Shown here: piece by piece, positions 7,177 through 14,049 of the stretch | Layout: each line of letters opens with the position of its first letter | Numbering within the stretch: the first letter of the stretch is position 1 | Source of the DNA: an uncultured Prochlorococcus sp. | Lineage (GTDB): Bacteria; Cyanobacteriota; Cyanobacteriia; PCC-6307; Cyanobiaceae | DNA: 43,599 nucleotides | NCBI GenBank assembly: GCA_902591275.1 | Contig: CACJAC010000008.1 | Location: forward strand, 1-43,599 | Direction: 5' to 3' | Made by a program: the position numbers and the translations under genes | Notes under the pieces: model-generated | Told to the model about the DNA's origin: nothing | Seen by the model: only the letters and a program-made list of their open reading frames with translations | The model's database searches: none

Positions 7177-9552
7177 TCAATTACCCCAGACTTTTTTAAT
7201 CCTCTCTTGAATTTTTTTGGTAAAGTTATCTGAAAGTTTTTTGTTACCCTCAGCAATTCCATTCTCAGATTCAATCCTCTCAACAATGCGTTTCATGTGT
7301 TCTCTTATTGGCACTGGAACTTTTATTGAGTTAAGGGTTGCTTGATTCAGTTTTGGTTGTGCTGAACCAGTTAGGTATGGTTCTAGTGAAATTTGATTGA
7401 AGTAGAACTCAACATATTTTTGAGTAATGCGGTCTTTGAAACGTAAAACATGTGCATGGTTGTTAACCCAAGTTTTGCCAGAAATGCTAAATGCTATTGG
7501 ATAATTTCTATCTTTGAGATTTGCACCATCTTCACTTATTAGAAGTAAATCTTCATCAAAAAGATATCCCTCAACATAATCAACGATGCCAGATGCTCCG
7601 TAATATGGAATCGCTCCTGTTTTTCTATCACCTTTAGTAATAGGAACTCTTCTGGAGTCTAGGTTTGCCTCATATAGATTATTTAACTCAACCATCTCCC
7701 ATGAAGGATCAATTTCGAATGTGGGTTTGTAGTGATCAATTACTTGCTTGCATCCATCAATAACTCTCTGATATCCCTCTAATTCATTAACTATACTTTC
7801 TTGCTCTTCAATAGGCGGGAGGGGTATTTCAATTTCAAGGAACTTTGCTTTAGTGATATGAGTCATGGTGTTCCCATGAACCATTTCTTCAATTCGTTCT
7901 TTGATTTTTAATCCCATAAAGTAAAGATATTTGGAAAGTATTTCTTCTTTTGGTTTTACTAAAAAAATGTGTTGGTTTAGCAGTGCTGATTCTCCTTCCC
8001 ATATAAAAACTCCTATTGTTCCAGACCATGATATGAGCAGATCTCCTTTCTCTACAAAATATTTTGGGTCGACCTCTAATTTTGTTTTATTAATACTTTT
8101 AGATGAGTTAGTAAGATTTTGAATCCTTATTATTGGTTTTCCTTCATGGGACCAATCTGATTGTTTAAAAGCAAATCCATTTTGAAAATTGGCAATCTCG
8201 CCTAGTTTGGTCATTGGAAAATTAGATAAACAAATTTCTTGTTCTAGATAATTACCAATTGATAAAGAAAAATCTTGTCTTTCTAAAATTTTATTCTTGG
8301 GGACTTTTTTTATTCCTTCGCCTTCATAATCCTCATTTTTAATTTTTTTTAGTAATACCGGGAGATCATTTTCAGCAAGTGGAGTTCTTTGAACACTAAG
8401 ACTAAATCCGTCATTATTAACTTTCGCAAAGAAAATTTCATCTGATTTCTGGTTTTTATTTTTATCTAAAATCAGAATTGATGTTTTGACTCCTGAATAA
8501 GGTTGAAAAACTCCAGATGGTAAAGATACAACACCAATTAGAGAGTCTTCAATCAATTTCTTTCTTAGCATTTTATATGCATTAACTCCCTGAAAAATAA
8601 TACCCTCAGGAACAATTATTCCAGCACGACCATGGGGTTTAAGATGCTCAATTATGTAGTCAACGAAAAGAACTTCTGCTCTAGTAGATTTAACTCCGAA
8701 TCTAGAATGAGGTTTTATCCCACCTGTTGGAGAAAAGAAAGGAGGATTTGCCAGAATTACGTCAAAATATTCATTCCATCTATCTTCAGAGGATAGAGTG
8801 TCATATTCGCTGATGTTCGGTCTAGCAAAGTTATGAAGATACATGTTTACCAAAGATATTCGTGTCATCGAGGGGTCAATGTCATATCCGATAAGATTGT
8901 CTCCAATTCTTTTTCTTTCTGAGGCGTTGAGTTTGTCTCCAATTCTTGCTTGAGTATTTTGAGTAAGAATATGTTTGTATGTAGAAATTAAAAACCCAGA
9001 AGTTCCACATGCTGGATCAAGTATAGTTTCATTCTTTTGAGGATTAACTATCTGAATAATGAAATCGATAATATGTCGAGGGGTTCTAAATTGACCTGCA
9101 TCTCCCTGTGATCCCATAAAAGAGAGAAGATATTCGTAGGCATTACCTAGTTGTTCTGAATTAGAATAATGAAATTTATTAATCTCTTTTAGAAACAGAT
9201 TTAAAGTAGTTGGATCTTTAAAAGGAAGAAATGAATTTTTGAAAATCTCCCTAAATATGTCAGGAGCATTAGGGTTATTGTATAAATTTTCAATCGCTTC
9301 ACTATATAGTTTTACTTTCTCAACTCCTCCTAATTTTGTATTGAATAGATGTTTCCAAGAATATTTTTTATATTCATCAACAAAGAAAGAGGGAACGCCA
9401 CCCATTTCAATTGCTTCATTATCCATGTCATGCATGAATTTATAAATTAAACCAGTAGTTATCTGTTCAACTTGACTTTGAGGACTTGGAATTTTTCCTA
9501 CAAGAATATTTCTAAGATCATCAATCCTTTTTTTTGTAACGCTATCCAACAT
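7177..9552 (-). CDS. hsdM: type I restriction-modification fused methyltransferase-specificity subunit (HsdM-HsdS)
   Basis: A 791-residue fusion. Residues about 1-440 are an HsdM-type N6-adenine methyltransferase, with GQFRTPRH (153-160), SAM motif DPACGTSGFL (179-188) and catalytic NPPF (269-272). Residues about 446-590 and 618-760 are two HsdS-type target-recognition domains, each followed by a conserved helical spacer; the first ends in IPLPPIEEQ. M and S are normally separate proteins (about 500 and 400 residues), so here both are on one chain with a shortened S part. It overlaps hsdR by 11 bases and is translated after it. Both half-site domains look intact. The recognition sequence cannot be read from the protein. 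Confidence 0.93.
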   Translation of the reverse strand: MLDSVTKKRIDDLRNILVGKIPSPQSQVEQITTGLIYKFMHDMDNEAIEMGGVPSFFVDEYKKYSWKHLFNTKLGGVEKVKLYSEAIENLYNNPNAPDIFREIFKNSFLPFKDPTTLNLFLKEINKFHYSNSEQLGNAYEYLLSFMGSQGDAGQFRTPRHIIDFIIQIVNPQKNETILDPACGTSGFLISTYKHILTQNTQARIGDKLNASERKRIGDNLIGYDIDPSMTRISLVNMYLHNFARPNISEYDTLSSEDRWNEYFDVILANPPFFSPTGGIKPHSRFGVKSTRAEVLFVDYIIEHLKPHGRAGIIVPEGIIFQGVNAYKMLRKKLIEDSLIGVVSLPSGVFQPYSGVKTSILILDKNKNQKSDEIFFAKVNNDGFSLSVQRTPLAENDLPVLLKKIKNEDYEGEGIKKVPKNKILERQDFSLSIGNYLEQEICLSNFPMTKLGEIANFQNGFAFKQSDWSHEGKPIIRIQNLTNSSKSINKTKLEVDPKYFVEKGDLLISWSGTIGVFIWEGESALLNQHIFLVKPKEEILSKYLYFMGLKIKERIEEMVHGNTMTHITKAKFLEIEIPLPPIEEQESIVNELEGYQRVIDGCKQVIDHYKPTFEIDPSWEMVELNNLYEANLDSRRVPITKGDRKTGAIPYYGASGIVDYVEGYLFDEDLLLISEDGANLKDRNYPIAFSISGKTWVNNHAHVLRFKDRITQKYVEFYFNQISLEPYLTGSAQPKLNQATLNSIKVPVPIREHMKRIVERIESENGIAEGNKKLSDNFTKKIQERIKKVWGN

Positions 9553-12007
9553 TTGCTAACCGTTCCAAATCAACATTTTCTTTAATGTAATTTGGAATTC
9601 CTTGTTTTAGTTCGATAGGTAAAGTTTTAAATGCTTCTCCTGATGGATGCACTCCTAGTTCTGCATATCTCTTGCTTTCGATAATATCTCTGAACTCTTC
9701 GTCTATTGCATATGCTTCAAATACTTCTTTTGCAATTGCATAAATTGAGTCATCTGGTTTTAATGCTTTATCTAATTTATCGAATTCTTCATCTAAACAT
9801 TCACGTTGAGAAGGTATATGAGGAATATGATCAAATGCATGAAGCAGAATTTCTTTCATTGAGATTTTTCTATCTATTCCAAGAGATTTTCTGAGTTTTT
9901 CAAGAGAGAAATATTCATCCGCTTTGTCTATAACTTTTTCATAAAGATATTTTTCCGCTTCATTAAAATTCTTTCTCTGAACTAACTCTCTCATTAATTG
10001 ATTTTCAGTTACTTTTCTTTTGAAAGAGGGATAAAGATCTCTATCAATTTTCATCCCTTTATTAGAAATTAAAATTTCTTTTATTTCTGCAATGGGATCT
10101 GGGATAGTGCTAATTACTTCTTCGATAGGTGGAGGTGGCGGTGTTGGATTTGTTCTATTTGACGGTTTGGACGGAAGTTTTATAACCTCGTCATAATCAA
10201 ATTCCTTTTCGAAGTATTCATAATTTCCAAAAAAGTCAAATAAAAGAAATTGTTTTTTATTGGCATCATTATCATCAGGAATTTCTGATTTTGATATCCA
10301 ATATTCTGAGAAATCACACTTTCTTGTTCCTCTTCCTTTCATCTGAATAAATTCACTTGGAGAGTAAACAGGACGCATCAAACAAATATTCAAAATATCT
10401 GTGCAGTCATATCCAGTTGTCATCATTCCAACTGTGACGCAAACTCTTGTTTTGGAAGTTCGATAATAGGGGTTTATTTTTGATTGTCCGTTTAGAGAGT
10501 TATTTCTAAAATTAGTCGTCATATTTTGAGAGTCTGTGATATCTGAAGTTACTTGAACTGCGAAATCAGAATTATATTGTTTTGGAAAAAGTTTTTCAGC
10601 GAGGATATTCAAAGTTTGAGTCACTTTTGAAGCATGATTTTGCGATACACAGAAAATCAGTGTTTTGCCTATTTCTGCCGTGTAGGGATCTTTGAGTGCA
10701 TTTTTGATAAATGTTTCAGCGAAAATCGTGTTTGTGTTCTCTGAAAAAAACTTTTTTTCGAAATCTTTTTGTTTGAATGATTCTTCACAATCATTCCCAT
10801 CTTCATCAACAATATTCAAAATATATCCTTCTTCAGAAAGCAATTGAGTTGTAATTTCTGTTCTAGCATCAATAACTTTAGGGTTCAGTAAATATCCATC
10901 TTTTACTCCATCTTCCAAAGAATATCTAAATGTAGGTTCACCGCTGTCGCATCCAAAAATAGTATAGGTATCGAGCATTAATCTTCTTTCTAACTGCTTT
11001 GGATTATTGATTTCAACTTCTTCAATATCAACTGATTTTAAGTAGTCCTTGGGAGTAGCAGTTAGACCTAATTTAAATCCAATGAAGTATTCAAAAACTC
11101 TCCTGCTTCTTGCTCCAAGAGAACGGTGTGCTTCATCAGAAATTACTAGATCAAAGTCGTCAGGTCGGAAAACTTTTCTATATTTATTCTTATTTACAAA
11201 AGATTGAACTGTTGAAATTACAATCTCTGCTCTTTTCCAATCTGACTGATTTTCTTTCCAAATAACAGAGTTAAAGTCATTTTTTAAAACGTCATCAAAT
11301 TCTTTCTGTGCTTGAGTTTCTAATTCAATCCGATCAACAAGAAATAGAATACGTTTTACGCTGTAACAGCGTAAAAACATTTTTATGATCGCAGATGAGG
11401 TAAGAGTCTTACCTGTTCCAGTTGCCATCTCTAAAAGAAATCTATCTTTGCCTTCTTGTATATCTTTTTGAACTGCCTTAACTGCCCCTAATTGATAATC
11501 TCGCAATATTCTCAGTTTGTTTTTTTTAAGAAAACCTGCTCTTTTAGTTTCATCAAGATAGTCAGGGTTTTGAAGAAAATTTGGTAGTTGAGTCTTAGCA
11601 ATGTAGAAGTTATCAATTGCTTCTGATTCTTTTCTAGGCGGATTAAAATTCGATTTTCTTAATTCGAGTTGTTCTTGCGAATAAAAAGAATTAACGATTG
11701 TCGGATTTCCTTGTTCAATATCCCAAAAATAATGTTGAAAACCATTCGACAATATTATGAATCGGCAATTTAGAGATTTTGCATAATCTCTTGCTTGTTC
11801 TTTGCCGTTTAATGGAGGAGTGAGTTCATTTTTTGCTTCAATTACGCAAAGCGGGAAGGTTGAACTATCGAATAGGACATAATCTGCTCTTCCAGATTTG
11901 TTTCTAGTTTCTGTATCTACATTTATTATTCCTTTATCTCCAGGTAAATTCCATCCAGATTCTCTAAGTAACTTATCAATTATTATCCTAGAATTTGCCT
12001 CCGACAT
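9542..12007 (-). CDS. hsdR: type I restriction endonuclease R subunit (HsdR, EcoEI-like)
   Basis: An 821-residue motor-nuclease. The N-terminal PD-(D/E)XK nuclease is visible as D42 in GRADYVLFD and E57/K59 in VIEAK. The SF2 translocase follows, with Walker A ATGTGKT (about 195-201), DEAH (291-294), LTATP and a motif VI QMKGRGTRK. A proline-rich linker (around residues 620-632, PTPPPPP) leads to an EcoEI-type C-terminal domain that docks on M/S. All catalytic motifs are present, so the enzyme should be active. With the fused M-S subunit it would cleave unmethylated foreign DNA. It is divergent from the 61-residue gene and 118 bp away from it. Confidence 0.94.
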   Translation of the reverse strand: MSEANSRIIIDKLLRESGWNLPGDKGIINVDTETRNKSGRADYVLFDSSTFPLCVIEAKNELTPPLNGKEQARDYAKSLNCRFIILSNGFQHYFWDIEQGNPTIVNSFYSQEQLELRKSNFNPPRKESEAIDNFYIAKTQLPNFLQNPDYLDETKRAGFLKKNKLRILRDYQLGAVKAVQKDIQEGKDRFLLEMATGTGKTLTSSAIIKMFLRCYSVKRILFLVDRIELETQAQKEFDDVLKNDFNSVIWKENQSDWKRAEIVISTVQSFVNKNKYRKVFRPDDFDLVISDEAHRSLGARSRRVFEYFIGFKLGLTATPKDYLKSVDIEEVEINNPKQLERRLMLDTYTIFGCDSGEPTFRYSLEDGVKDGYLLNPKVIDARTEITTQLLSEEGYILNIVDEDGNDCEESFKQKDFEKKFFSENTNTIFAETFIKNALKDPYTAEIGKTLIFCVSQNHASKVTQTLNILAEKLFPKQYNSDFAVQVTSDITDSQNMTTNFRNNSLNGQSKINPYYRTSKTRVCVTVGMMTTGYDCTDILNICLMRPVYSPSEFIQMKGRGTRKCDFSEYWISKSEIPDDNDANKKQFLLFDFFGNYEYFEKEFDYDEVIKLPSKPSNRTNPTPPPPPIEEVISTIPDPIAEIKEILISNKGMKIDRDLYPSFKRKVTENQLMRELVQRKNFNEAEKYLYEKVIDKADEYFSLEKLRKSLGIDRKISMKEILLHAFDHIPHIPSQRECLDEEFDKLDKALKPDDSIYAIAKEVFEAYAIDEEFRDIIESKRYAELGVHPSGEAFKTLPIELKQGIPNYIKENVDLERLANVG

Positions 12008-12125
12008 CGCAAAATTATTTCTATAAAAACTCTAATTTTCTGAATTATATTCTAAAACTAATAATTTTAATTTTTTAAGTAATTTAAAAGTTAATTATAT
12101 TGATAGTGAGATTGATACAAATTTA

Positions 12126-12311
12126 ATGCAACCTGCTAAAACGCCTGACGAACTGGCAGAAATGTATCCTGATTTAGAACCTTGGCAAAGGGATGAATTA
12201 GAAGTTTGGCACAGAGGATGGATTACAAAAATGATGACAGGAGGTGCGTCATCTGAAGAATATTATGCTGCAATTCCTCCTCATCCAGACCCTTATCATC
12301 CTGAGGATTAA
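12126..12311 (+). CDS. small acidic tryptophan-rich protein, unknown
   Basis: A 61-residue open frame, MQPAKTPDELAEMYPDLEPW onward, with three tryptophans, several acidic residues and a proline/histidine-rich C-terminus (PPHPDPYHPED). It has no HTH, membrane segment or signal peptide. Codon use and amino-acid order look natural, and it has its own space between hsdR and the module A right end, so I take it as real. It could be a regulator or an accessory to the restriction genes, or unrelated element cargo. No function is claimed. Confidence 0.6.
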   Translation: MQPAKTPDELAEMYPDLEPWQRDELEVWHRGWITKMMTGGASSEEYYAAIPPHPDPYHPED

Positions 12312-12332
12312 AGGGTTTAAAAGCACCAAAAT

Positions 12333-12352
12333 ACTAGTCCAAATACTAGTCT
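12333..12352. promoter_or_regulatory. paired ACTAGTC motifs, putative arm sites (module A, right)
   Basis: ACTAGTCC at 12333-12340 and ACTAGTCT at 12345-12352 are spaced 12 bp. They repeat the motif and spacing of the cluster at 7126-7157 and lie about 75 bp before the internal attachment remnant. This supports module A being a separate unit with arms at both ends. Confidence 0.45.
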
Positions 12353-12424
12353 TTTTGATGGAAATGACCAAAAATGATAAGACTTGTAAGGTCATTAGGC
12401 GACTTTGAGAGACATTGTGTCACT

Positions 12425-12437
12425 CGCCCGGGGAGTT
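12425..12437 (+). repeat. internal attachment remnant (third copy of the tRNA-Asn 3' end)
   Basis: CGCCCGGGGAGTT matches positions 7002-7014 and 17098-17110 exactly, then diverges. It is followed within 20 bases by a different intrinsic terminator, as expected if it was once the end of a tRNA gene locus. The match is short, but GC-rich strings like this are rare in such AT-rich DNA. Confidence 0.7.
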
Positions 12438-12452
12438 CAATCTCAGATTCTT

Positions 12453-12486
12453 AAGACTTCAAGTTATATCACTTGAGGTCTTTTTT
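12453..12486 (+). terminator. intrinsic terminator behind the internal attachment remnant
   Basis: An 11-bp stem AAGACTTCAAG/CTTGAGGTCTT (one T-G wobble) has an 8-base loop and is followed by T6. No gene on the plus strand ends just before it except the distant 61-residue gene, so it probably derives from a tRNA-Asn terminator. Confidence 0.75.
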
Positions 12487-12513
12487 AATCTTTATTTTTT
12501 GGATTTGATTAAG

Positions 12514-12532
12514 TATTGGGAATATGTTGGGA
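12514..12532. repeat. paired TTGGGA motif, putative arm site (module B, left)
   Basis: TTGGGA occurs at 12516-12521 and, as GTTGGGA, ending at 12532, with the TTGGG cores exactly 11 bp apart, shortly inside the module B end. The motif resembles the tandem GGTGGGGAAA at the other end of module B. Recombinase binding is only inferred. Confidence 0.35.
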
Positions 12533-12632
12533 GCAAGTTTTGATAATGGGGGGACTTTTAAATTTGTAGATCAAAAATTTTATGATTCCTTAATAAAATT
12601 TACTTAATCCAATATAAATCTTTTGAAATTAA

Positions 12633-12638
12633 TATAAT
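12633..12638 (+). promoter_or_regulatory. putative -10 box of the module B operon
   Basis: A perfect TATAAT lies 21 bp upstream of the ATG at 12659, giving a very short leader. No clear -35 box is visible 16-18 bp upstream. With the terminator at 12453-12486 in front, the three-gene operon appears to have its own promoter. Confidence 0.45.
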
Positions 12639-12658
12639 GTGTCAAAAGTTTAAAAAAA

Positions 12659-13276
12659 ATGAATATTGCCTTAATAATTGCATCAATTGCCAATCCAGTA
12701 ATTACTGGTCTATTGACTATTTTATTTTTTTTAGAAAGCAAAAAGTCTAAGAAACAGATTGAGTCTATTCAAAGTGCTCTCAATAACGTACAAAAAGAAG
12801 TTGTCAGCACAGTAATTTCTAGCGGAGATCAGATTAAAAACTCAATAGATAAGCAAAAAGATGATTTTACAAAATTGGCAGACAGACTAGAACTTCTTTC
12901 AAGAGATACAGAAGAGTCTGCTAAAAATTTTGTAGAAATTTCTGATGCGCTTACTAAAAGTTCTGCGGTTAGTAAAGAAGCACTTGGAAAGGTTACCACT
13001 GGTTTAGAAAATCATGCCAACTTGGTATCTGGACTAGTTACTGAATTAACTCAAAAGGTTTCAACAACAAGTGCCGATTCGATTAAAGATTTATCTACTC
13101 AGATTGGTAACGCTTTAAAGAGTGTCAATGAGAGTGTAGAAAAGATCGAGTCTTCTCAAGAAAAACTAAACTCATCCTTATCGAATGCGATAAATGATCT
13201 ATCTTCTAAGACTGAAAAAACAACTGATTCTATTAATTCTTTAAAAGAAACACTTAATTCAACAGTGTCTCTATAA
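12659..13276 (+). CDS. membrane-anchored coiled-coil protein, first gene of a putative defence operon
   Basis: A 205-residue protein. Residues 3-25 form one hydrophobic helix, followed at once by ESKKSKK; the positive-inside rule then puts the rest in the cytoplasm. Residues about 30-205 are almost entirely helical and low in glycine and proline, with many S, T, D, E and K, consistent with a long coiled coil. There is no MotA/ExbB-type channel domain, so it is not ZorA. It is followed after 5 bases by the 255-residue gene and then the helicase-nuclease, so the three are presumably one operon. A role as membrane anchor or sensor for the helicase is inferred from context. Confidence 0.75.
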   Translation: MNIALIIASIANPVITGLLTILFFLESKKSKKQIESIQSALNNVQKEVVSTVISSGDQIKNSIDKQKDDFTKLADRLELLSRDTEESAKNFVEISDALTKSSAVSKEALGKVTTGLENHANLVSGLVTELTQKVSTTSADSIKDLSTQIGNALKSVNESVEKIESSQEKLNSSLSNAINDLSSKTEKTTDSINSLKETLNSTVSL

Positions 13277-13281
13277 CAATA

Positions 13282-14049
13282 ATGTCTGATTTACTAAGCG
13301 AAAAATATCTTCTTTATCTAAGAGATATGAGTCGGAAAGTGGTATATGGTTCAGGTAGTTCTGGAAACTATTCTCAAGTTTTAATAAGAGGTTCTAAAGG
13401 AAAAAAAGCAAAGCAATTTCAAAGAATCACATCACTAAAGTTGAATAATATTATTGAATATTCATCAGATGGTTATCGCAGACAAACTGATCAAGAAAAG
13501 ATTGGTAACGGTATTTTTTGTGGAGTAGGAATTCTTTCTGGTACTTATACAAAGAAAGTAGGTTCAAATAGTGCTTTAAGGTTAATCGCTGCTCCAACCC
13601 TGTATGGTCAAGTTACCTTTGAAGATGATGGGGATTGGGAAATATCCGAGTGGGTAGTTAATTATGATATTGCTTCTGCACTCATTGCTAGAAATGCTGA
13701 TGAAGAGGAGGAAGCATTTGCAGCATTTGATCCAGAGAGTGATAAGACAGGGAGTCAAATAATTGAATCAATTGAAGAAAGTTTAGATAAATTAAAAGGT
13801 AATGATTTAACTATCCTAAACAAACTTTCTCTAAATTTTCTTAATGGATTCAAACAACTTACTGAAACACCTGCTGAAATAGTAGAAACGCCTCTAGAGT
13901 CAGTTACTGCTGCTATTAGTGCAAGAGATGAGAAAAAAATAAAGAAGTTCTTTTTCTGTCCAGGTGATTGGGTGTTTTTTGCACCAATTCCTCCTGGATT
14001 GAGCACGTATAGAGCACTTAATGACTTAGCGCAAGAGATAAGATTATGA
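13282..14049 (+). CDS. 255-residue protein resembling a detached N-terminal domain of a UPF1-like helicase
   Basis: I recognise no stand-alone family. Residues 75-130 contain GIFCGVGILSG, IAAPTLYGQVTFEDDGDW and VNYDIASALI. The C-terminus is FFFCPGDWVFFAPIPPGLSTY followed by LNDLAQEI. In many bacterial AAA_11/AAA_12 helicases an N-terminal region of this kind (an APL-type strand pattern, then a predicted N-terminal-to-helicase linker) precedes the Q motif. The gene overlaps the helicase by ATGA (14046-14049), so translation is coupled. The simplest reading is that one ancestral protein was split in two. An acidic stretch (DEEEE, about 160) lies between the halves. Function in the operon is inferred. 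Confidence 0.65.
   Translation: MSDLLSEKYLLYLRDMSRKVVYGSGSSGNYSQVLIRGSKGKKAKQFQRITSLKLNNIIEYSSDGYRRQTDQEKIGNGIFCGVGILSGTYTKKVGSNSALRLIAAPTLYGQVTFEDDGDWEISEWVVNYDIASALIARNADEEEEAFAAFDPESDKTGSQIIESIEESLDKLKGNDLTILNKLSLNFLNGFKQLTETPAEIVETPLESVTAAISARDEKKIKKFFFCPGDWVFFAPIPPGLSTYRALNDLAQEIRL

Noticed and set aside
12425-12437. Possibility that the 13-bp inner tRNA-end copy is chance
   Set aside because: A GC-rich 13-mer is unlikely by chance in this AT-rich DNA, and it is followed by an intrinsic terminator and flanked by paired motifs on both sides. I kept it, with confidence below that of the outer repeats.
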